Of a stretch of DNA of 64,000 bases, positions 11,639 to 22,630 are shown in pieces. The stretch's first letter is position 1. Every line of letters starts with the position of its first letter. The stretch lies in assembly GCA_027625915.1 (NCBI GenBank), contig JANTQA010000070.1, forward strand, positions 1,927,001-1,991,000, in the 5' to 3' direction. The DNA is from Anaeramoeba flamelloides (Eukaryota; Metamonada; Anaeramoebidae). The notes under the pieces are model-generated. The model searched no databases. It was given only the letters and a program-made list of their open reading frames with translations, and was not told the DNA's origin. The position numbers and the translations under genes are program-made.

Positions 11639-13864
11639 TTATACATCCCAATTACTAATAATTATGGTAAGAAGTGTAATTAAATCTGTTTCAGAAGGTT
11701 TTGTACACTGGCTGTTATAATAAGGTTTTCGAATTAAATATGGAGCAAAGGCCAAGGCAATCTTCTCGGTCTCCATCTATGGAACTTCAACATTTTGTTG
11801 TTGGGTAATTTTTTGACAAAATTGAATTAAGGAAGCAAAAATTATTTGATTTTGATGGGGCAACTTATGTATTATCAATTCCAAATTATCCCAATTGTCC
11901 CTGTTCTCTAATAATAAATTATTATATCTATAGGTAATGATTGGTGGCTCCATTCCTTTAAAGAAGAGTTGAAGCAAGGAAGCGAAAACATAGGGATCTG
12001 TTTCTTGTGTTAAATAATTCCCCTTATTAAGCTCAAATTTGAGCATTTTCATACGTTTCTCGTCACCGGGTATTTTGAAAAGTCCCTCTGTCTGGAAGCC
12101 ACCTGATTATTCAATATTTTGATAAAGGTATTTTAAAACCCTTGGAATCATGGCTTTTGAGCCTGTTGTTTTTTCACTTTCCAACAATTGCTCCAGAGAC
12201 ACGCCAAACACCACTGGTCTGAATGGCAATTGGAGAATAATTTTAATGATTACGATCTTGGGCATTTCATATATCTTTTTATTCAAGATTGATCTAAAGA
12301 CCCTTAATGCATATCTCGCAAATGCACGGATCTTGCGGTTTGTAGATCGTGTGTGTTTTTCAAAATGCTGGATGAGAGGGGATTGGAAGTTTTTTAATGG
12401 TAAAAAGGACTGCGTTAAGACACAAAACGCATCCCAATCTTTGGTTTTGGAATTCTTATTTGGGTTCTTGGTTGTTTGTTTGACGACTTGAACAAAGATC
12501 TCGTCCCTTAACGTTTCCAATTGTAATCCTATTTTGATGATACCAAGGATCGCTTTAAGATCAGAGGTAGTATTTGAGTGAATATCACCCATATAGACCA
12601 TCAAGTTCTTGAATAATTTTATAGCTATGTCGTGATGTGATTTTTCTTGCAATTTTAACAGTGGCGAATCGATAGGTATTTTTTAATACTCCATTCTTTT
12701 TTCAAGGGCGACATTTGTTTGATTGTACAATTCTTGTTTTGCTATATCTAATTCCTTAGGGGCTGTTGGTTGTAAAATTAAATCAAACTGTGTTGTGCTT
12801 GTGTCTTTTGGCTCATTCGTTTCCTGTTCAAACGAACTTTCGGATTCAGACCCGGATTCAGACTCGGTACCCGATTCAAGCTCAGAACCAGAATCCAGTT
12901 CTGGTAGAAAATCTGGCAAGGGTAATGATTCTAGATCTGGTAAAAAATCTGGAAGCGGTAGTTCATCATCTAAGGGTCAAGGAAGCGTTTCATCAGGTAG
13001 TTCATCAGGTAAAAGTAGTAATTCATTTTCGTCTGGTAAAGGTAAAAAATCTTCTTCACTGGTGTGATATCTTTCTTGATCTTGATCTTGATCATTTTCT
13101 TTTGGTTCACTTTCAATTATATTTTCTTTTTTTGACTCCGATTTTGATTCTTCCTTAATCTTTATCTTTTCATTATCTTTTTCGATATTATTTTTATTTT
13201 CATTTGATTTTTCAATATTTTTTTTTTGATCTTGATATTTTTCTTCTTTTTCAGATCTATTTTCGGGTAATGTTCCGAACCCTCGTCTCTTTTTGTCTTC
13301 ACTTTCATTTTGTTGTTCATTTTCAAGAACTGTTTTTACTTGTTTTTTAATGTTTTCAATATCTTGATTTTTTTTATGGATTCTTGGTTTTTTTTATGGT
13401 GATCAGAAGAAATCTTTTTAGAATTTGAATTCTTGATTGTTATTATTTTTTGTTCTAATTCTTTGGGACTTAATAATTTTTTATATTCATTTAATACTTC
13501 AAAATCAGTAATGGAATTGTTTTTAGTTTTATAATACTTTGAAGGTAAATGCTTTACAATTTCTTGTAAGTGTTCCAAAGCCTTGTCTTTGCCAAAAAGT
13601 TTTTGTGTTTCAATAACAGAAATGAAAAAGCCCGTTTGTGGTTTGATCCATGTTGATTGTTCTGTTTCTGTATGAAAATAAAAGGGGATCTCATAGGTAT
13701 GATTCCAGAGTTCGTACCAAACTTTTGATAATTGAAATCATCAAAAAAAAGAAAGAAAGAAAGAAATCCAAATTGAGTAGAATTAGAAAAAGGGTTAAAT
13801 GAGAGAAAAAGAGTTTTTTTTTGAATAATGGGATTTTCTTACAATCTACTTGTTTGCGGTTCAT
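11639..13864 (-). pseudogene. WW-MyTH4-RhoGAP protein (Vilse/ARHGAP39-like), disrupted
   Basis: The start codon is at 13864. Exon 1 (13864-13843, Met-Asn-Arg-Lys-Gln-Val-Asp plus one base) has a GTAAG donor and joins an acceptor before 13721. Exon 2 opens with a WW domain (WYELW...PFYF...STWIKP), followed by a Lys/Glu/Ser- and LPD-rich linker. A MyTH4 domain follows (about 12650-12300, motif LRDEIFVQVVKQTTKNPNKN), then a RhoGAP domain (about 12230-11640; FGVSLEQLL, TEGLFKIPGD, ALAFAPYLIR). This order is that of Vilse/ARHGAP39, a GAP for Rac-type GTPases at the actin cortex. The frame carries stops at 12977-12979 (TGA), 12683-12685 (TAA), 12107-12109 (TAA) and 11777-11779 (TAG), plus a one-base frame change at an A8 run near 13368-13375. 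Homology continues across every stop without gaps, so decay is recent. The final stop would be 11639-11641. The TGA and the intact CAA-rich genes nearby argue against stop reassignment. Confidence 0.85.
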
Positions 13865-16739
13865 TTTTGATTGTTTATGAAAGTATTTTGTGTTAAAAAA
13901 TGAAAAATGTAAAACATAACCAAAGATCAAATTAAAAGATCAAACAAATTCATGATATTCCGAATAAACTAACCAATTTTAAAAATCTAATTTTTAAACA
14001 CTTTTTTGCCCAAGAAGGAAGAAAAATCAACCAAAATGATTAATAGAGTAATCAAAAATTTAAATAATATGTGTTGTGTTCAATTATATTATTAAGTCAT
14101 GAACATCGAATCAGTAACTTTTAAAAAAATAGTTTACCTGAAAAATAACTAAAAATTATGTGCTGTATTGGAGACTAGGAAGATTTCGTAAAAAAAAATT
14201 TACAAACTTATTGTTCGCACTTTACAAAAAAACTGAATACCTGAATGAAAAAAATTAGAAAATTCAGGTTGTAAAAAGGTAAAGGTTGTTTCTACCAAAT
14301 TGGATGGTTTGGACTCATAAAGCATGTACATTCCAAACAAATTTTTAAAACAATCTGATATTTTAATTAAAAATGGGAAAAATTTTCACTTGATTTTCAA
14401 TTTCCTTTTAAATATTGAGATTCAAAGTACCGATTACTTCTTTAATAACTCAATTTATATCGAAACATATGGTAAAGGAAATAAAATAATTTCCCATTTA
14501 TAATTCAAATACCATTATTATAAAAACCATCTTTTTAGAACAGTTAAACTTCAGAAGATCTTTTTGTCAAGGAGTAAGGGTCATTATTTTTATCACAAAA
14601 CTAGTAGTTTATACACATATTTTTGGTTTTTATTTTTTGTTCTGTTTTAAGGACTATCAGAATTTATTACTCTCTGGTAACTAAAATACGTTGCAATAAA
14701 AAAAAAAAAAGATTCTAATACAAATGGGTATGAAAGGAAAGTTAAAAAAATGTTATTTTTATTTTTTTTCAATTCATTGAACATTTGTCAAAGAAAATTT
14801 AATATATCCAAAAGCTTTTATTTATTATCAAAAAAAATAGGTAAAATTTAAAATATATACTGTTTTACACTTATTCAACAGATGTTTAAGTTTATATTCA
14901 AATATATTTATTCCATAGTCCTAAACTCTATTATATTTTTAAAAGGTGGGTGAAAGTCCCATAATTAAGAAGAATTGAGAGAATAAAGTAAAAGGGATTG
15001 AGGCTATTTTAATTTTCAAAAATTCGATCAGATTTTTTGGTTCTGAATTAGGAAAATTTTAATTTTTGTTTAGAGTTGAATCTATAATTGTAGGTTTTAT
15101 TTTCTGTTTTGAATATTATATTCATAAAAAAAGTCTTTTTTTTTTGTTCAGGATTTAATTTCTTATTTTTTATATTAATTATGGAAATAAATTTTTTTTT
15201 TAAATTTCTCAAATAATGGAATACTAATTTCAATATACTTCCAATTCGTATTAAAAATAATTCAATTTCTATTTTTGTTGGATCAACAGAAAATAAAACA
15301 ATCAGTAAAAACCCCATTCTCAAATTTTAAGATTCATTCAGTTACAAATCATAACTCTTATATACTAAAAATCAAGGGTATTTAAACAACTTGTAATTGG
15401 TTTGTCAAAAAGAATTTGAATAAGTTGTAATTAGTATAGTAAAAAAGTAAACAAAATTAAATTTCAAACGAATGATACAATAAAGAATTGATGAATATTA
15501 TTGAATACCGCTGCCTTTTTGTAGTTGACTCAAATTTAATTCATGATTTTTAATATATCAAAATTTAATATTTGAAAAAATCTTATTTAATCAATTAAAA
15601 TAGAAATACCAAATTAGATCCATTCACTATTTGAAATTTTAAAAATTGTTTATATATTGCAATATCCACAAAAAAAAAATAATAATTATCAATACTAAAA
15701 ATTCATGAGTTTATTAATAATTTTGGAGATGGTATAACAAAAAAATGTATGGACTAATTTGTTTAAAATCCTAATATGAATTTTGATTGATCAAATGGTT
15801 TGATACTATCAACCAATTTTAAATGAGTTCTTCTATTTTGAAGAACCTCACCTTTAAATATAATTTCAGTCTTATTGTAAAAAAAAATCAATTGACAAAA
15901 TAGGTTATGTAATTCAAAAAATGAAATGAAAACAAAAACTAAAAGATGAAAAAATGATTTTTATATTTTAGAAAAATCAAAATTTATTTACAATTTGAAT
16001 GAAACCGTATTTTTTTTATCCTATTATCCTCTTTAAAGGTCTGCAATAATTTGAATTTGGGTTTGGTTCTCATTATTTGTAATCGTTGTATTACCCATGG
16101 AGAGAATTTAACACTTCTTCTTAATACAAAAAGTTAATGACATCGAACAAAATGAAAAAAAAAAAAAAAAAAACAGGTGGTATAAAGAGCTTAATTGAAA
16201 AAGAATGCAAAACAACAAATCTCAATCAAAAAACTGAAAAGTGGTTTTATTTTGGTTTTTAATAAATTTTTTCTTAGGTTATTGTATCTTGGTAAAAATA
16301 TATTCGAAAATATCGATAATAATAAAAAAAATAACTGATTCACTTAGACACACCTCAGGGGATATTAGAAGGGGCAAGTTTTATCTTAAACAAGTACATA
16401 TACACATATCAAACAAACCGAATAAATATACTTTTACCTTTAGACATAAAACTCCTAAATTAATTCAAACGATCACAAAATTTATTCACAAAAGAATATT
16501 CAATAAATATGAATCAAATTTATAAACACTGGATTGGAAGAGAAATTAAACTGGTATTTTTTCCAAATGTAGGGTGGGGGTTTTGAATCATTGTGTGAAA
16601 ACGAACAATATTAAATATTTACCGCAGTTAGTGTTTTATCCATACCCCTAATTGTTTTAAAAAAAAAGTAAACTTAAATGTTAACAAAATCTATTGATAC
16701 TAGTTTATTTTAAATTCATTAAATATCCAATTTTTCGGT

Positions 16740-17110
16740 CAAAGTGGCCTAGTTTTTGTGGATGGGTTAAATACACGTGTTTCCTAAGTTCTTGGATGTA
16801 TATCAGAAGTGGATTTTTATTTTGGAAATTTTTTAATTGAAATAATTTTTTCATATTTTTGTTTTTTTTGAAAAGTAATTCTCTTGCAATTTTTTTTATG
16901 GTATTTCGATATCCACTTGGTAAAAACGTGTTTTTATAATGTTATTGGAACAGAAAAGGATTGTAAAGGTTTAATAATAATTTCTAGTGGGATTTTATTT
17001 GATCTTCAATTGAAGATCAAAATGAACATTCTTGTTTTTTCTCACAAGTACACTAAGAATTTGAGTTTTTTAATTTTTAAGAAAATCTATTTATGAAGTC
17101 TGATGTAACA
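16740..17110 (+). repeat. Dispersed repeat R3, copy 2
   Basis: It aligns with 8900-9600 and 46830-47330 over the TCCACTTGGTAAAAACGTG block and the AACATTCTTG...GAGTTTTTTAATTTTTAAG block. The left end reads GGTCAAAGTGGCCTA. The right end is not clear. The small open frame inside (16884-17096) is not conserved in the other copies and is not coding. Confidence 0.5.
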
Positions 17111-17220
17111 ATTTTTAAAAAAAAATCATTTTTCAAACAAAGTTAAGTGTTCACCAAACGATTTTATATTGAAAATATATCCAAGCCCAAAAATCAAAAA
17201 GGGTGTTTCGTTTACTATTA

Positions 17221-17416
17221 CAGTCAGTCCCACTTTTAAGGCATAAACTTTGAACCAAATTTAAGGTAAAAAAAATCAAACTAAGGTTCAAAATTTAGAT
17301 AAATTATTAAAATAAATTTGAAAAAAAAAAAAGTCCAAATTTTGTTCCTTAATTTAAGATTTTTTTTGTGCCTTAAATTCCGTTCAAAGTTTATGCCTTA
17401 AAAGTGAAACTGCCTG
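17221..17416. mobile_element. Tc1/mariner-type MITE, family A copy 1
   Basis: The 196-base near-perfect palindrome begins CAGTCAGTCCCACTTTTAAG and ends with the inverted sequence CTTAAAAGTGAAACTGCCTG. It is flanked on both sides by TA (17219-17220 and 17417-17418), the target duplication of the Tc1/mariner superfamily. Copies 2 and 3 lie at 24900-25097 and 62950-63142. No transposase is present, so it would be mobilised in trans. Confidence 0.85.
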
Positions 17417-17681
17417 TAGAGTCTTTTTAAAAAGGTAGTGTTATTTCGAAACTTTTATAAAGTTTTTTATTTTAAAAATGCGAAGACTTATTTAAATTAA
17501 AATCCTTTCGAAGGTTTTTCTATTTTAATAAACTGTGATTTCAATCTTCAAATGTAGTTTAAAGTTTGGAATCTGAAGAAATACATTTATACTTTATTAA
17601 AAAACAAAACATAAAAAAAGTTTTGATTCTTGCAAAGTAATAAATAAAAAGTTATCTCCTTTTTAAAATGACTTTAAGGGT

Positions 17682-17830
17682 TATATAAAATAAAGTCAAC
17701 ATAGGAGACTTACTAATCAAAAAATCAATGAATTTGAATTTTTATAGTTCTTCTGGATCTCAAGAAATAAAGGGTCTAATTCGTTGATTTTTTGATTAGT
17801 AAGTCTCCTGTGGTGACTTTATTTTATATA
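17682..17830. repeat. Foldback hairpin
   Basis: The left arm (17682-17734, beginning TATATAAAATAAAGTC) and right arm (17778-17830) are inverted copies of about 53 bases with few mismatches, around a 43-base loop. Shared arm motifs are GGAGACTTACTAATC and GTTGATTTTTTGATTAG. No other copy was seen in the window. It could be a solo MITE or a transcribed hairpin. Confidence 0.7.
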
Positions 17831-18185
17831 GTCATGAATATTTAATAATTCTATTTTTTTAAAGCAGTATAGGTTATACTTTTTTTATGTTTTTTAATTT
17901 CAATATTTTAGCACAATAATCATAAACATAAAAACCTAAATAAATGGCTAGTTTGGTTCGTTTTTACCAAGCTATTTATAACATCAATAGATCCCCAATA
18001 TATTGAAAAAAAATTTGTCAAAATAATCACCGTGTTAATAATTTAAATTTTTCCAAAAAAATGAATTTTTTGAGCCACTAATCTACCTTATGAGATTAAA
18101 TAAATAAAAAAATTTACAAGCCATCTGAGTATTGATCACTCAGCCTTTAAATTTGTCTCAAAATTAAGATTTTTTTCAGAAATTC

Positions 18186-18660
18186 TTGGGATTATTTACT
18201 AATACACGATCATTTTTAATTGATAAAATCAACTTTTGGTACTATTTAACTAATAGATTGTTTTTAGACACATTTGAACCTTGGATCACTGATTTAGTTT
18301 ACCTAATAACAACATACTTTAATTTTAGGCTCTGCATTGTAGATGCTAATACCTTAAATTTCAAAAAACAAGTAAATGTTTTGAGGTTTGAAAAATCAAT
18401 TTTAACTACAAAATAATTTTCAAGTCATTTGAATTATTTGGGAACTTACAGAATCTGTGAATGGTATTCCATCCTTTGAAACAAATTTTTCAAGTTTACT
18501 GTTATTCAAAAAGGAAAAGAGAGAAAACATATTAAAAGACTTGGTACCCTTCTTTTGGTTAAAATTTAACAACACACCAAAGCCAATTATTCTTACAAGA
18601 AGGATACAAAAAACTAACACTCTAAAAAAAAAATGTTACGAAAACAAAAGTCCTAATTAA
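18186..18660 (+). other. Coding-like fragments upstream of the Myb gene
   Basis: Two open segments (18186-18416 and 18454-18660) have protein-like composition, for example FEPWITDLVYLI in the first and NGIPSFETNFSSLLLF in the second, with an acceptor-like TTACAG at 18446-18451. I could not join them by a GT..AG intron in a consistent phase, and no start codon or family is evident. They may be decayed exons or transposon relics. Low confidence. Confidence 0.2.
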
Positions 18661-18751
18661 AGCTTGGTAACACTTTAATAAACAAAAAAACAGGAATAAA
18701 ATATACAACTTAATTGTCTGTCTCTTTTTAGTTGACAAGCTTTTGTGAATA

Positions 18752-21700
18752 ATGAAAAAAAGAAAACGAAACCTGTTGTGTGGTGTCCTTTGTGCTACTC
18801 AAAAAGTAGATCATTATCAAGAGATTCAAATAATTCAAAAAAGTTCAAAAATAATTTTTCCAAAAAACTTCTCAAATTCAGTGTAATGGTGTAATATCGA
18901 GAATCCAAACATAGAACTAACCCGTTTGGCAAGATGTCATTGAATTAATTAACTGTGTCTCATAAAAAAAAAATTAAATATTTTTTTTCCAGTTAATTAA
19001 TAAAATCACTGACGAATTCCTCAAGGTGGTGTTATTTTGAAATTGTGAGTTCTAGAAAAAATTTCACTCAATTTCTTAAAACAATTTTAGCGTTCAATTG
19101 TTGAAATGTCCAAAATTAACTATTAGAGTGAAATTGTTGATACAAAACCAGTGTTTGTGTCAATTCATGAAACAATTTACACTCTATTTTAAATTCAATC
19201 ATTGGTTTGATTAAAGACTAATTTAAATAGACTAAATTATTCACACTCACTCAAAAATGTTCAGAAAATTTAAAACTAACAATTATGTAGCTAATATCAA
19301 AAAAATACCATTCCTTTTTCAAAGTACAATGACAGTTGACAATTTTTTGCAGATCTGTGAATTATCTGATTTTTTTTCAAGGTAACAAGAAATTTGTTCC
19401 TAAATGAAAGTTTTTTCTTTCTACATTATCGATCTAGTGTTATTTTTATTTCACTTAAAAAAATTATTGCAAGTTTTTGATTTAAATTGTAGTCATTAAA
19501 GAAAAATTTGGATTTTTTCGTTTATTTTTTAAACTTTCAACATCAAAAATATAACGATCATCTGTCTTATTAAAAAGTCTCATTTTTTTCATTGAAAAGC
19601 TGAACACAATCCAACAAAATGTAATTTTTATACAACCTACTATTAATACTAAATTTGTTTTTTGATCTTTTATTGCCATATTAAGATCTGCAATTAACAA
19701 AAAAATAAAAAGCCTCCTTGAAGAAATCTAATAAATACCAATACAAATGATTTACTTTCATATCGTTTTACTTTTAATTAAAATAACAAAAAAAAAAAAA
19801 AAAAAAAATAAACACACTTAGGTCAACCAAAACACAACCACCAACACCAAAAATTTTGCAAGTATTTAAAGAATTGTCAACCCACCAATTCCAGAGGAAT
19901 CTATTATGGGACTCTGATTCTGTAAGATCAATTCTTCCTTTCCCAAAACACATTTTTTTTTTTTTTTTTAATTTTTCTTCGAATAATCATTATTTCTAAC
20001 CTTTTTGGTCTTACTTTATTCTTGATCCAACCAATATATTTGTTAAAAAACGGTATTACCAAAGGACAAAAAACTCATTAACTTTGTAGAAAGATATGGG
20101 GAAAAGAACTGGGTGAAAATTTCTTTAGAATTTCCACAATTTGATCAAAATGATTGTCTATTGCGCTATCGAAATGTAAATATTTTTTTTTTTATTTCAA
20201 TTTGTTTGTTTTGATCTGTTTTAATAATTTCTGAATACTTATTAAATCTCAAAACTTATACACTCAAAAATAGGTACTTAAAATTTCAAACAAAAAAGGA
20301 CCATGGAATTTAGTTGTAAGAATTATTTTTTCTCTAGTTTTTCTTTTTTGATTAATAAGAAAAAAGCGAAAAATAAATTTTAATTTCTCAATATTTACAA
20401 AAATAAATCTTTTTTTTTTCTTTTATTAAATATTCTTTAGGAAGACGATATTCTTAGAACTTCAGTAAACCAACTTGGTATAAATTCGTGGAGATACGTC
20501 TCTTATTTGGTACCTGGTAGAAACCCAAAACAATGCCGAGAAAGGTAATATTTTTTTTTTTTGAAAAATTCATTTTCTTGAGGGATTTTTATTTTTTTTT
20601 GATTTTTCTCATTTTCATTTCTATTATTAAGGTTTACAATCCCTGAAACTGGAAAAAAGATTATCTTGTATTGGGTGTGTCAACTTGTTATTTTGGTTCT
20701 TAGCTGATCGATCCACAACTAAGTTTGGATCGTATAGGTGGTTGAAAAAGGCTATTTTTGTGATTTTATTTTTTTTTTTTTCCGAAATCCAGATTGATGA
20801 GTCTAAGATTAATTGATTGGAAGGTATTAAATTGAAAGTGTTAATTTTTGGGTTGTCAATTGAAATAATCATTTTCCTTTTACAGAATTAGGAGTAAATA
20901 AAAAAAAATTTTTTTACAAGCATCAAATAATACAAAGCGTAAATAAAAATTTCAACATAGAAAACAAAAAACTCAATTACTAATTAAATATCTTCCAATT
21001 AAGTAATCTTAGACTCGTCAATTCGGATTTCGGAAAAAAAAAAAATAAAATCACAAAAATAGCCTTTTTCAACCACCTATACGATCCAAACTTAGTTGTG
21101 GATCGATCAGCTAAGAACCAAAATAACAAGTTGACACACCCAATACAAGATAATCTTTTTTCCAGTTTCAGGGATTGTCAACCTTAAAGTCATTTAAATA
21201 TATTTTTACTTTTTATATTATTTTTCCAGAAAGAGTTTCTTCTAAGCTGGGCATTAATTTCAAGAGTGGTAATATTTCGAATGGCAAGAGGAAATTAATT
21301 TTCTACACTTGGAATAATTAGAAAAAAGTGATAATCTTTAATAAAAAAGTAGTTAATTATTGACTTTATCTTATTTAAAGCTTTTATAGAAGTGAAAAAA
21401 ATCCCTGAAAAGATTATTAATTCTGAATATTAGGAAAATTGTTGTGTAATTCCTTTTATTTAAAATCAAATCCCTTTTTTTAAGAATCAAACTTTTCAAA
21501 TTATAACTCACCCACTTATCAGAATGATTGTTAATGAAATTACACTTGTTCAAAACAACATTCAATCAATCAAAAAACAAGAATAAAAATTATCATTTTC
21601 CAAACTCTAACTAACTGCTCTATAAATCTAGATTGTTTTTCAAAAAAAGTAGATCTACTTTGGTTATAAAACAATTATTTGAGTATTCTATAGACACTGC

Positions 21701-22583
21701 TTTAATGAACTTTATGGTTGGTTTATTACTAGGCTCATAAATTATATTGCTGTATTTATAAAAAGGATTTGATTTAAAATAAATGCAATTACACAACAAT
21801 TTTTCTAATATTCACAATTAAAAATCATGCAAGGGTTTTTATTCATGTCCGGTTTTTTAATTGCTTCTTGATATGAAAAAAAAAAAAAAAAATCAAAATA
21901 ATCGAAATGGTCTATTATCTGCTTATTTTGTTTTACTCATAAATTTCAGGTCTAAATGGAAAATTGTGTTCTCTTTTATTTTTTCAGTCCGTTTTTTGTG
22001 ATGTTATATTTACTGATAAATTCAAATATATTCAATCAAATTTTTAATTCAATTTCCGATTTTGTAATCTCATATCTCAACTTTTAAAACAACTCAAGAG
22101 AATGAATCTTTTGAAGCACAACCAATTTTACAAAGTTTTTTAACATTAAACCTTATATAAAATGTTGTCTTCAAAACTTGTGTAAAAAAATTTGTAAAAT
22201 TGGAAAATAAAGTGAAAATTTTTAGATATTTATTTGAATTTATCAGTATTAGCATTTTGTGTAAACGAAGAATCCTAAATGAACGAAATTTTGTATAAAA
22301 AAATAAAAAGAGAAGTGCCATTTTTTTCCCTTTCATTATCCAAACACCATTAAACAATTATAAAAAAGATGACATTGCAGTTATTAAAATAGAACTAACG
22401 ATAGGTCTATTGATGTCTATTAACTTTTTTAAAAATAGATTTTGAAAATTTTTTGTTTATACCTTTTTCCAATAACCTTAGAGTTAAATCCCATTTTAAA
22501 AAAATTTAAAATGATTGCAAAGTTTGATAAGGAAGAATTAAATTCATTGGGGATAATTTTTCTTTTTAATTGATGTGTGGAAA

Positions 22584-22630
<47 letters not shown>

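Larger units (their letters stand above)
13865..18751. other. Gene-poor stretch upstream of the Myb gene
   Basis: No gene can be assembled. It contains R3 copy 2, a mariner-type MITE at 17221-17416, a foldback at 17682-17830, and two coding-like but unplaceable segments at 18186-18660 (listed separately). The first 100 bases must also hold the promoter of the disrupted RhoGAP gene on the minus strand. Confidence 0.55.

Noticed and set aside
12150-13158. Plus-strand frames of 113-130 codons opposite the RhoGAP pseudogene
   Set aside because: Shadows of the WW-MyTH4-RhoGAP coding strand, whose domains are recognisable.
11639-13864. Stop-codon reassignment (UAR or UGA read as an amino acid) to explain the four stops in the RhoGAP gene
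   Set aside because: Long Gln-rich genes in the same window use CAA throughout with no TAA or TAG inside them, and the four stops include all three stop codons. Ordinary decay is simpler.
16241-16525. 94-codon plus-strand frame
   Set aside because: Basic, Ile/Lys/Thr-rich, no homologous motif and no conservation in related repeats; not supportable as a gene.
22094-22357. 87-codon minus-strand frame in the long Myb intron
   Set aside because: No domain, no splice context, and AT-run composition typical of random open frames here.
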